Source: Acanthaster planci
Lineage: Eukaryota; Echinodermata; Asteroidea; Valvatida; Acanthasteridae
DNA: 64,000 bases
Assembly (NCBI RefSeq): GCF_001949145.1
Contig: NW_019091404.1
Coordinates: forward strand, 3,253,502 to 3,317,501
Direction: 5' to 3'
Position 1 is the stretch's first letter. The number at the start of each line of letters is the position of its first letter. Position numbers and translations under genes: made by a program. Below the pieces are notes generated by a model that was given only the letters and a program-made list of their open reading frames with translations, was not told where the DNA came from and ran no database searches. Below are positions 1-9,107 of the stretch, one piece after another.

Positions 1-164
1 AGAAAAACAAACATTCTAAATGCTGAAAACGAACCTTCAAGCAGATATGTCATTGGTTTTTGTACAGTTCAGGAGGGGTGTTTCAAAATTATTTCACTGC
101 AAAATTCATATCATGGAACTCTGTTTGATCGTTGACAGACGTGAGACACCCGTCCTGATTTTTC

Positions 165-773
165 TTGTACTTTTTTCTTGTTCATCACTGCATATATGCA
201 AAACCAAACAAACCACAAGCACCAGTGGACGCAGCGAGTGCCCAATATGACGAACAGAGATACAACAATCCTGTATTTGATTCTGCAGATCCTGACAGTT
301 CCACCGCGCCGTTGGGAGAAAGATCCTCCACAACTCTCAAACCAACTGCTTTCATGGTGCCACCTTTCACTAAAAATCCTATGAAACCACAGCCCTACAA
401 ACCCAAAGGCCAGCGTGCTAGCGACCCCCATGACGGCACTGCTTACCATCAGGGTAGAAGGGAGTCAACTCGACCCAAATCGACACCACCATCAGCACCG
501 ACCGATGTCCACATCCTTACTGCCAGTGAGAACCCCTATGCTGAGCCCCCATCGCCCGGTGGAATGACAGTGTACACTGAGGTCTCAGTTCCTCAGATCA
601 AGGCCAGCACCGATCGTGACACGCCATCACTACCAGATCACCTCGTCTATGCTGACTTGAACTTAGAACCAGACTCATCTGAAGATGTCGGTCAGCCAGT
701 AATCTCGGAGGAGCCAGTGGCTGTGTACGCAAGAGTTATGAAAAATCGCCCCAACTCTGAGGAGACGATGTGA
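165..773 (+). CDS. ITIM receptor tail, 5' part missing (Ig locus 1)
   Basis: Cytoplasmic tail of a class A Ig receptor; no Ig domain or membrane helix is visible before it in the window. The open frame begins about position 165 with no convincing ATG. Homology to the tail of the locus at 2316-4091 starts at the residues YAKPNK and runs on through RYNNPVFDS, PMKPQPYKPK, TVYTEV, LVYADL and AVYARV to the stop. LVYADL is a canonical ITIM and TVYTEV is ITIM-like, so the expected partners are SH2 phosphatases (family knowledge). The ectodomain may lie left of position 1 on the same exon, or this may be a separate 3' exon or a broken copy. A pyrimidine-rich stretch before about position 200 would allow a splice acceptor, but none is clear. 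Confidence 0.6.
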   Translation: MYFFLVHHCIYAKPNKPQAPVDAASAQYDEQRYNNPVFDSADPDSSTAPLGERSSTTLKPTAFMVPPFTKNPMKPQPYKPKGQRASDPHDGTAYHQGRRESTRPKSTPPSAPTDVHILTASENPYAEPPSPGGMTVYTEVSVPQIKASTDRDTPSLPDHLVYADLNLEPDSSEDVGQPVISEEPVAVYARVMKNRPNSEETM

Positions 774-2053
774 CTATAAACTGATTATATTTGTTTCATT
801 GTAGAAGATTATACATGTACACCGTGTAATTACTTCTTCATACTTCATTCTCAACGTACGATAAAGCCACGGTTTCAACTTTCAGGAAAACTCTTCCAAT
901 CAACACAGTTGTGATTCGACAAAACACTGTTGAGGCTTGTAAATCCTGCTGTTGGATAGTGAGGCTATCAATCTCTACATTTTTATTGCAACGGCCATTA
1001 CGATCGTTTGTACATGTACTTTGAAGAGTTTCGCCTTTGCTCAAATGTTCTTATTTAGCGTGTATATTGCCCACTTTACTTACCGTTAAGCTTAAGATCT
1101 TCATAGGCTTATGAATATAAACGTATACAAAAACTACGCTGAATGCCTACATGACCGAAAGAATACTTGTAAACATAGCTGAATCGGTTTTGGATAAAGT
1201 ATTTTTAACACGCTGTATGTTTCTTTACATGAGCCTATAATATTAAGCCTGGATTTTACATTTGTTCTTTCTCAATAAGTCAATTACAGTGACGCATAGA
1301 CAATGATAAAGTTTGTAAGGAATGGCACATCGGGCCAGACATGCAGGTAAAATTAAACTGAATAAGAATAAGTTAGGTGTATTTTTAGCTATTTGGAAGA
1401 TTTAAACCGACTGCTTTTACTCAGAAATACGCGAGACATATATATGTATTGCAATGCAACTCTGAAGTAAAATAATACAGGAAATCTGGAGCCTATGGTG
1501 ACAAATTTGCTACTACTTTAGAGTGACGAAAGTTGGGGGTACATGCAAATATTTCTAGTCATAATAAAATAATGGAACGTCTGATAAAACATCAGCTTTA
1601 ACCTTACACCGAAACCCTGGCTATGGAAGAAAAATAAAATATGTGGTCACCAATATGAAAAGCCACATCAGCATAATCACTGAGGAGATTGCAATACAAG
1701 CAAGTAAGGCACAAGGGTGAATTTCAAGCAGAACAGGTTACCGTTTCAGACTCGCAGACAAAAGGTAAGCAACTGACTAGACATCATAGGAAACAACAAA
1801 ACCCATGCATGTTCTATTACTACTGCAAAAATTCGAAACCTACACAGAATACGAAAAGAGTTATTGCAGTTATGCTGCAACTTCAGGTTCCTACTGATAA
1901 GAAAGGTGCTGGGCCAGATAATCATCAAGCTATTTCAGGCTATTGCAAGATTACAAGAGGTTTAGGGGCCCGTTCGCAAAGAAATTTCAAAGATGTAATA
2001 CGCACAGGATGATGGGATTTCGTTTGTTAGACCAGGTTCATAGCTATTTGTAG
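774..2053. other. intergenic, Ig loci 1-2
   Basis: About 1.3 kb of AT-rich sequence with no coding potential I can support. The short open frames near 838-1044 and 1689-2012 have no homology to the cluster and no gene-like composition. Confidence 0.5.
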
Positions 2054-2087
2054 GCTCTGATCATGGCTAGCTGACCCTGGTTAGAAT
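2054..2087 (+). promoter_or_regulatory. shared upstream element, copy 1
   Basis: Contains GCTCTGA followed by AGCTGACCCTGGTTAG, about 230 bp before the ATG at 2316. The same words in the same order lie 180-190 bp before the two next loci (5261-5296 and 7295-7329). It is a candidate shared promoter module; simple duplication history is the alternative. Confidence 0.45.
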
Positions 2088-2120
2088 AAGAATGCAATGA
2101 ATGACCTCTGTCAAGTTTGG

Positions 2121-2162
2121 TCTGTGTGCAAGTTCAATCAGTATGAGACTTGCACACACAGA
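2121..2162. repeat. inverted repeat upstream of Ig locus 2
   Basis: TCTGTGTGCAAGT and ACTTGCACACACAGA face each other across a loop of about 14 bases, giving a 13-15 bp stem. It lies about 155 bp before the receptor start at 2316, so it could sit in promoter or 5' UTR. Confidence 0.6.
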
Positions 2163-2315
2163 GAGTTGAATTGAGGCATAATAGAAGTGCAGCCTACACG
2201 GGTCCATATCGCACACAGCTGCTTGCGTGTGTAATAATTTTGGCCATAGATGAAAATGATTAAACCGGACTTCAAAAATCCTTCTTTAGAAATCGACCTA
2301 AAACAGGAGAACAGA

Positions 2316-4091
2316 ATGGATTGCAAGATCTCATTGCGTTTGTGTTTACTTTATGTGTTGTTTTTGCTGTATGTAAGCGGACTTGTGGGGGTTGTCGGTG
2401 CACAACCCACAGCGACTGCGTGGATCGTATCACCGGAGAGAGATCAGAAGATAGGTGGGCGGGTTGAGATGAGGTGTGTCGCCTCAAACCTGGAGGAAAA
2501 TCACACCGTGGAGTGGAGGACTGAGAATCTAACACTGAGATGGGGTGACACTACTGTTGGAGGAAATGATCCACGATTTATGTTCGAGACAAAGCAGACA
2601 GGTAACAGGACAATTACTCAAGAATTCAACATTAATGATTTACAATCTGGTGACGATGATGAATATGTGTGTAATGTTAAGGACCCAATAGCTAGCGGAG
2701 GACATAAGATTCTTGTCAATATCACGATCAGACTGAGAGTGTACTCCTCCAATGAGTCCTTCCCTGTCTGCTCTCCCGACGGGCCCATTACAGTAGACGC
2801 TAGGACACAGCTACATTTGTCATGTGCATCCGATACTGGTAGCCCCCACATCGATATTTCTCAGCAAACGCCACCGACGGTGTTCATCAGTTACCAATGG
2901 CGAGTATTAATCAGCAGTGGACTATCCTCCAGGTCATTAGATTTAATTGTAGATGTTAGCGATGACAATCTAACGTTCGTGTGTACTATCCAATCCGTGA
3001 CTTTTTACGGTGAATTACCGGTACACCTGCACTCTTGCATCATTGGACCCATACATGTAGTGTCAGTATCTCCAACATTCACAACACCACTCTCGGGACA
3101 AACAACTTCAAACCCATTGACAAAGTTTCCCAGCAGCTCAACACCAGGCAGTGACTTGAACACATCTCTCGTTGCAGGTGCATCAGTAAGTGGAGTAGTT
3201 GCACTTGTCCTCATTGCCTTCTTCATTGTGATCTGCCGAAGGAAGGGCCACTCTATCAAATCTAGGAATAAAAAAACAAACACCAATTCGACCTCGAACC
3301 AAACGAAAGTGGAATTTCAATCCGGCCTGTTGCATATATATGACAATCCTGGATTGGTTGGTCAAGACAATCAGGAACCAGATCAACATAACGAGACAGG
3401 AATTGCCGGTGAAATTCCCTTGCATGCAAATCCAACATCGGGCTGCAGCACTAGCACCTTACAAGCCTCTAATACACCTGTGCCTGCTGAGGAGAGAGTT
3501 GAGAGCAAAATGCTGCCTGTGTACGCAAAACCAAACAAATCACAAGCCTCAAAGGAAAGCGATCAAGGAGTGAAGATTCTGCATCCAGGTCAGTCAGGAG
3601 AGACTATGGAGCAGAGATACAGCAGTCCCGTCTTCGATTCTACAGACCCCGAGAGTATCACTGATCAATTGGAAGACAAGATGCCCCATAAGCCGATAGC
3701 AAAGGTTCCACCGATGACGAAAATACCATCGAAACCTCTTCCTTATAAACCCAAACTGCAGCGTGTAAGTAATCCGGATGACAACACTCCAAACTACCCA
3801 CGACCACCACCCACACATCAGGATGTTCCACCCCCAGCAGCATCCATGGACACTGGTCAAATTGGAAGGAGCGATGGACCACAGCCACTGACCAATGCTG
3901 ACGTTTCCTACGCTCAGATCTCAGTCCCTGGGAATCGGAGCAGTGCCAGGCCTAACCAAGACCCGACCACTGACCAGCCATCCAGTGACCATCTTGTCTA
4001 CGCTGATTTGTCTCTGCAATCATCAAATCCAGCCACAGATGAAGATCAAGGGGAAGAGCCTGTAATGTATGCAAGGGTCATGAAGAAATAA
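2316..4091 (+). CDS. intronless two-Ig ITIM receptor (Ig locus 2, class A)
   Basis: Intact 591-residue type I receptor on one exon. I start at the ATG at 2316 because it directly precedes a signal peptide (MDCKISLRLC to VVGA, residues 1-29); the frame is open upstream to an ATG at 2250, which would add 22 polar residues. Ig1 has Cys54, Trp67 and Cys119 (DDDEYVC). Ig2 begins FPVCSPDG, then LSC, and ends with a CIIGPI motif. A Ser/Thr/Pro stalk leads to a transmembrane helix at about 284-307 (VAGASVSGVVALVL), followed by CRRK. The tail carries VYAKP, RYSSPVFDS, PSKPLPYKPK and three ITIM-like sites: VSYAQI (about 531), LVYADL (about 560) and VMYARV (about 583). Inhibitory signalling through SH2 phosphatases is inferred from the ITIMs; the ligand is unknown. 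A possible polyA signal AATAAA lies at 4520. Confidence 0.85.
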   Translation: MDCKISLRLCLLYVLFLLYVSGLVGVVGAQPTATAWIVSPERDQKIGGRVEMRCVASNLEENHTVEWRTENLTLRWGDTTVGGNDPRFMFETKQTGNRTITQEFNINDLQSGDDDEYVCNVKDPIASGGHKILVNITIRLRVYSSNESFPVCSPDGPITVDARTQLHLSCASDTGSPHIDISQQTPPTVFISYQWRVLISSGLSSRSLDLIVDVSDDNLTFVCTIQSVTFYGELPVHLHSCIIGPIHVVSVSPTFTTPLSGQTTSNPLTKFPSSSTPGSDLNTSLVAGASVSGVVALVLIAFFIVICRRKGHSIKSRNKKTNTNSTSNQTKVEFQSGLLHIYDNPGLVGQDNQEPDQHNETGIAGEIPLHANPTSGCSTSTLQASNTPVPAEERVESKMLPVYAKPNKSQASKESDQGVKILHPGQSGETMEQRYSSPVFDSTDPESITDQLEDKMPHKPIAKVPPMTKIPSKPLPYKPKLQRVSNPDDNTPNYPRPPPTHQDVPPPAASMDTGQIGRSDGPQPLTNADVSYAQISVPGNRSSARPNQDPTTDQPSSDHLVYADLSLQSSNPATDEDQGEEPVMYARVMKK

Positions 4092-5260
4092 GAAGACAGG
4101 TATCTAACTCACCACTGTCCGGGCTGATTTTTCTTGGTTGTGTTCAGTTTTTCATTCTAGTAAGATATGCGAGTCTCTAAAATGACAGGATTTAAATGGT
4201 TATTCTGTGTGATTACATTTCTTGTAAATCTTGTCAGAATTAACAGTTGATGCAACTGTTTGTTGACGAGGTCATTAGTATTTGAATATCGCTCAATTGA
4301 ATCATAACACAATTTATAATCATGTATAAAAATTTAAAGTCAACATGGGATAAGATTGACTTGTTTTTGCGGTGCCATTTTGTTAATAAGTTTAACAGTC
4401 TGCTTAGTTTAGTATAACAGGTGCTTCTATGAGACAAAAAACTAAGCCTGTAACCAAAACAATTTGTACATTTACGGCTGCGTATGGGGGAAAAATTTCG
4501 TTTTAATGCCGACTGTTATAATAAATGATAATAACAAGCACTTGTAAAGCGCCATCTATCTAGCAAACTATTCCGAGGCGCTATATCATCATTATCCCCG
4601 CACATTGGACTCACACATCATCTGACCATTCCTGAAACCATCTCAGCTCCCTGGGGAGTATACTAGTCTGGTGCTGCCATTTCGGCTAATCATAACTTTG
4701 TCCGCCCTCACAGGTACCCAGTTACTCCTGGCTGGTTGGAGAGAGGCACATCGGAGTAAAGTGACTCGCCTTGGCTGTTGAAATAGCTTGTAGTTTATCA
4801 ACTGATATTCATAGGGCCATAAACGTTTGTAAATTTCAGTTTTCAAGTAATCAGTCTAATTCATCAAAAGTTTATCAAATTCTTGATAAATTGAAATAAG
4901 TGCGAATGTAAAATAAACTGAAAGTAATGGTTGTGCTTAAATTTTGATCATCTGGGAAACTCAGATTCGTTTTAAATGCACTCATATCGTGTTTAGCTTT
5001 GCGGAATTTGTTTATTGAAATCATACTGCATCTTTGTATAATTTGCATTTTTTTACTCGATCAGGAAAAGGCTTTGAGCCATTTATATTTATTGAAAAAG
5101 TGGCACAGGGAGTGTAACGCCAATGCCGGAGTTTGTTGTTGCGAAAATATGTTTGTGCATGGCTTGTATTTTATTGTCGCCAACGTGCATGTGAAATACT
5201 GAGCCGACATTACAATGAGTGTCTGGGTCAGTCATTGTTATGTCTGAGTTCAGTTTTTAC
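4092..5260. other. intergenic, Ig loci 2-3
   Basis: Contains the locus-2 3' flank and a dispersed repeat at about 4530-4760, listed separately. No further gene is supported. Confidence 0.5.
4530..4760. repeat. dispersed repeat fragment
   Basis: Starts with TAAAGCGCCATCT and a nearby GAGGCGCTAT. Its right part (GTACCCAGTTACTCC, GGAGTAAAGTGA) is recognisably related to 19655-19780. Two diverged copies in one window suggest a SINE or non-LTR 3' fragment; the family is not identified. Confidence 0.4.
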
Positions 5261-5296
5261 CTGAGCTCTGACATAGCCGACCCTGGTTAGCATACG
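5261..5296 (+). promoter_or_regulatory. shared upstream element, copy 2
   Basis: CTGAGCTCTGACATAGCC followed by GACCCTGGTTAGCATA, about 190 bp before the decayed start at 5485. It is very close to the copy at 7295-7329. Confidence 0.45.
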
Positions 5297-5484
5297 AAAG
5301 GGAAGCGGCATTGATACATTTCAGCACTTTTGGCATCTTTTATAGGGTGATCGTATACTGGTCTGCCTACATGGGAAAAAACTAGATTTGTACGGAACGT
5401 ATAAGTCTTTGTCGAGGGTTCCAGTCTTCATTGACACATCATTGAGCTACCTCTTAGATACAGATTATTTAGGTAAATAGAACG

Positions 5485-6689
5485 ATGTATTAGGCGGAAG
5501 TTGATTTGTTTATTTCTCCTGAGTGTGTGGTGCTTCCACCAGGAAGGAGTCCTATTTGCAGGTGCGCAACCTACGATAACAGCGATGATCCTAACACCGG
5601 AGGCTGATCGAAAGGAGGGTGGCTCGATTGAGATAAAGTGTGTTGCTATCAACCTGACCTCAAATCACACCGTAGAATGGAGGACTGAAGAACCGGAGAT
5701 GGTTCTAAGATTTGGAACCCAGACTTATTGGACCAATAGTCGCTTCATGTTTGAAACACTTATGACAGAAAATGAATATATTCAGGAAATTTTTATTGAC
5801 CCTTTGCTCAGAAACGACCTGGATGAGTATATATGCAATGTTCTTGACTTGACAATCAACACAGGAAACAGAGTTGTTGCCACAGATAGAGTGAAACTAT
5901 CAGTGTTGTACTTCCCAAATGAACCCTTCCCTATCTGCTCTCCTGATGGAGCCATTACAGTTAATGTCGGCACTGAATTAGACATGCAATGTTCATCGGA
6001 GGCAGGTAACTCCGCTGTAATGATGGAAGTATTGAAAACGGCAGAACTGTCCAAAAGCTACATGTGGATGATTATAACAAGCAATAATACCATCACTGGG
6101 TCATCCAATTCGACGGTCGATTATACTGACAATAACATCAGATTCCTGTGTGTCATCTCCTCAGTGTATTACCCTTGCATGGTCCGCTCTTGCCAAATAG
6201 GACCAATCAAAGTATGCGGTAGGGTACCTCTTGTTACTGGATGGAAATTGTGAGGAAGATATAATGACAACTGAGATATCTATGACATCATCTAACATCC
6301 AGACACCAATCGAGTGTATCAATATTCAGCCATCTCCCCCAACTTCATGGATCGCTGCCTTCGTGGTTGCTGTCGTTTTCCTTGCTCTCTCTTGTGTCAT
6401 TATCATCCTTTTGACCTGTAAAAATTTCAAACAAAGAAGGCTCATCAGTAGTCTAACTGAGAAAGTCAGTGTACTGGTGCCTAAATCTGATCCATACACG
6501 GAGCTGCATTCGACGGATGACAGTAACACAGCATACACAGAGCCGGTTACCAAAGGATCGACCAGTACACGACATACCTACTACAATACACTTGACATTG
6601 AGAATGAAAAGACAGCAGATGACTACGAACAACCCGAGGACAAATATGAAGCAGTTGGTGATCCAAAGAGAAACCAGAACAAGATTTGA
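5485..6689 (+). pseudogene. broken two-Ig receptor (Ig locus 3, class B)
   Basis: Near-copy of the locus at 7507 in its outer half. The ATG at 5485 aligns with that start but is followed by TAG, and one extra base puts it out of frame with the ectodomain. The ectodomain frame is open from about 5488 (signal peptide LICLFLLSVWCF, then GAQPT) to 6253. Ig1 has IKCVAIN, EWRTEE and DEYICNV. Ig2 runs from FPICSPDG through MQCSSE and FLCVISS to SCQIGPI. The helix (WIAAFVVAVVFLALSC) and class B tail (DPYTEL, AYTEP, YYNTL, DDYEQP, KYEAV) lie in another frame, 6231-6689. So there are two breaks: at the start, and between Ig2 and the membrane near 6213-6260. AATAAA occurs at 6946. Confidence 0.75.
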
Positions 6690-7294
6690 ATAATCATACT
6701 TTAGACGTTATCTGTTTGGTGTTTATACACAACAAAAGTGTTGGCTGTAACAACATGAAGTGTAAAGATTTAGAAAGGAGCAAGGTCTTGTTAATACATC
6801 TCTTCTTTTTGATGAATAACTGACACGAATAACTGAAAGTACTGAATAAGTCATGTATTGTAGAATCATTGGCTTTGCACTGAGCTTCACCCAAGCATAA
6901 TGTACCTTAGTTGTATGCGTTCTGCAGGATATGCACTTAACAAAAAATAAAAATTGTTCTTGCTCCAGCATTGCTAGGCGGTGCACTCAAGACGAGCGTT
7001 ATATGTTATGTTTAGTAATTTGAGCTCTGCTTGTGGTTACTTTCCTTGTACATATACGACAAATTGGTTCAAACGGGAAGTTGGATCGATGCAAACAATT
7101 ACTTACATTGTTCCAACCTGGAATTAGTTCACATTAATTGAAAAGGTTGCCTTACATGTATCTAAAAGTGGCCGTAGATTAGATTTTCATTTGCGAAATA
7201 AATTCATGTGGCTTTTATTGTAAATGGCTATAGAAAAATGAATTGGCATTATGAATGTCTAGGTTTGCTCTTGTTACGTTCCAGTTTAATTTTA
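6690..7294. other. intergenic, Ig loci 3-4
   Basis: Short AT-rich spacer with a possible polyA signal AATAAA at 6946-6951. Nothing else is supported. Confidence 0.5.
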
Positions 7295-7329
7295 CCTGAG
7301 CTCTGACATAGCTGACCCTGATTAGCATA
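7295..7329 (+). promoter_or_regulatory. shared upstream element, copy 3
   Basis: CCTGAGCTCTGACATAGCTG followed by ACCCTGATTAGCATAT, about 178 bp before the ATG at 7507. It is the third copy of the module upstream of adjacent receptor loci. Confidence 0.45.
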
Positions 7330-7506
7330 TGAGAAGAAAAGAGGGAGGGATTCGTTACAGTGAAAGCACAGTAAGCGGAAACTGACAGAAAAAGAAAACT
7401 AGATTTACACTGAACTTGTAGAAATGTAAGGCTAATTGTCGTAAGTATTGGCTGACTTAACTGGAGATATTCTGGATTGATCAACAAATCGCAGGCAAGC
7501 AGAGAG

Positions 7507-8943
7507 ATGGACGAAATAAAACGTATTGGTTTATTCCTCCTGTGCACATGGTGCTTGGATCAGAAACGAGTCATGATTGCAGGTGCGCAACCTACGGTCG
7601 CAGCGATGATCGTAACACCGGAGACTGATCGTAAGGAGGGTGGCTCGATTGACATGAAGTGTGTTGCTATCAATCTGACCTCAAATCACACCGTAGAATG
7701 GAGGACTGAAGAACCGCAGATGATTCTAAGATTTGGTACCCAGACTTTTTGGACCGATAGTCGCTTCATGTTTGAAACACTTATGACAGAAAATGAATAT
7801 ATTCAGGAAATTGTTATTGACCCTTTGCTCAGAAACGACACGGATGAGTATATATGTAATGTTATTGACTTGACAATCAACACAGGAAACAGAGTTGTTG
7901 CTACAGATAGAGTGAAACTATCAGTGTTGTACTTCCCAAATGAACCCTTCCCTATCTGCTCCCCTGATGAATCCATAAGAGTCGACGCTGGAACGGAATT
8001 TAACATGCAGTGCTCAACTGAGGCTGGTAACTCAGCAGTTAGGATAACTGTTAACGACACATCTTCTCGATACGATGCCAACCTCTCGGACTTTGTGGCC
8101 ACTAATGACACATTATCGGTTTCATTAAATCTAACTGTTTGTGCCACTGATGTTAATACCACATTTGAGTGCACGATTTCATCTAAGTATTACCCTAACA
8201 TGACACAAGCATGTTTCATCGGGCCAATTAACGTCGTCGGTGCAACCAAATCACATGCTACGAGCTGTATAACAACCACACCCTCAGACTCCAACCAGAC
8301 CATGATGGATCCTGTTGCAACAACACCTACTCCCTCATTCTCTCACACGGCAATAATAGCAGGTGCTTCAGCGGGTGGAGTAGCTGCACTTGTCCTCTTA
8401 TTGGCCTTGGTCGTCATTAGCCGAAAGTGTGGCTTTCTAAGTGCCAATTCAACACCGGCAAAACACGACACTGACTCGAAGTCGATGCCTTCAATCAGTC
8501 AACAAGCTTCAGACGTGGCAACACGCAGAAATGACGGATTCGGCGCTTCGGTAAACCCAGACGCAGCATCGGTGACGGGTCCCCCGTGTTCCACAGATTC
8601 AGGCAATTCAGGTATCGAGATTCGCACCCCTATCAAAGAAACAAGCCATGATGACAGTACAAAGTTACGGGTGACTCCTCCTAGCACGGCAGCCGAAACA
8701 AGATACCAATCCTTTGACGCCACCCAACAGAAGTACAGCAATCCTGTGTTCGATTCTACTGACCCAGACAGTACTTCTGAACCATCAGGACTTACACCCA
8801 TCACAGCTCTCAAACCGATAGCCAAAGTTTCACCGACAGTTAAAGTTCCTAAGAAGCCAGAGCCTTATAAACCTAAAGCACAGCGTGCGAGCAAGCACAA
8901 TGAAGTTACTGATGACCTACAGGAAGGAGATCACAAACCCTGA
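7507..8943 (+). CDS. two-Ig receptor with truncated tail (Ig locus 4, class A)
   Basis: An open frame of 478 residues from the ATG at 7507, chosen because it opens the signal peptide MDEIKRIGLFLLCTWC; the frame is open upstream to 7477. Ig1 is nearly identical to locus 3 (MKCVAIN, EWRTEEP, DEYICNV). Ig2 (FPICSPDE, MQCSTE, FECTISS, ACFIGPI) diverges sharply from it. The helix at about 280-302 is IAGASAGGVAALVLL, followed by a tail with KYSNPVFDST and PKKPEPYKPK. The frame then ends at TGA 8941-8943, while the expected ITIMs continue one frame over to 9107. The reading frame as given makes a membrane receptor without ITIMs, either a recent pseudogene or a truncated form. The base change cannot be called error or polymorphism from the sequence alone. 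Confidence 0.7.
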   Translation: MDEIKRIGLFLLCTWCLDQKRVMIAGAQPTVAAMIVTPETDRKEGGSIDMKCVAINLTSNHTVEWRTEEPQMILRFGTQTFWTDSRFMFETLMTENEYIQEIVIDPLLRNDTDEYICNVIDLTINTGNRVVATDRVKLSVLYFPNEPFPICSPDESIRVDAGTEFNMQCSTEAGNSAVRITVNDTSSRYDANLSDFVATNDTLSVSLNLTVCATDVNTTFECTISSKYYPNMTQACFIGPINVVGATKSHATSCITTTPSDSNQTMMDPVATTPTPSFSHTAIIAGASAGGVAALVLLLALVVISRKCGFLSANSTPAKHDTDSKSMPSISQQASDVATRRNDGFGASVNPDAASVTGPPCSTDSGNSGIEIRTPIKETSHDDSTKLRVTPPSTAAETRYQSFDATQQKYSNPVFDSTDPDSTSEPSGLTPITALKPIAKVSPTVKVPKKPEPYKPKAQRASKHNEVTDDLQEGDHKP

Positions 8944-9107
8944 CCCCACCCCCTACTTCTCCTCTAGCAACGCCGAACAATGACGAGGTTTCTTACGCTC
9001 AGATCTCGGTCCCTTCAAAACAGGAACAAAATAGGCCTAGTCAAGAACCATTTCTTAATCAGCCATCCAGTGACAATATGGTTTATGCGGATTTAGATTT
9101 GAAGTAA
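8944..9107 (+). pseudogene. out-of-frame ITIM tail of Ig locus 4
   Basis: Read in the frame beginning near 8936, this stretch gives EVSYAQISVP and, at the end, MVYADLDLK then TAA at 9105-9107. It matches the last part of the locus-2 tail. A single missing base near 8930-8940 separates it from the receptor frame. AATAAA follows at 9155-9160, so the transcript probably still includes it. Confidence 0.75.
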
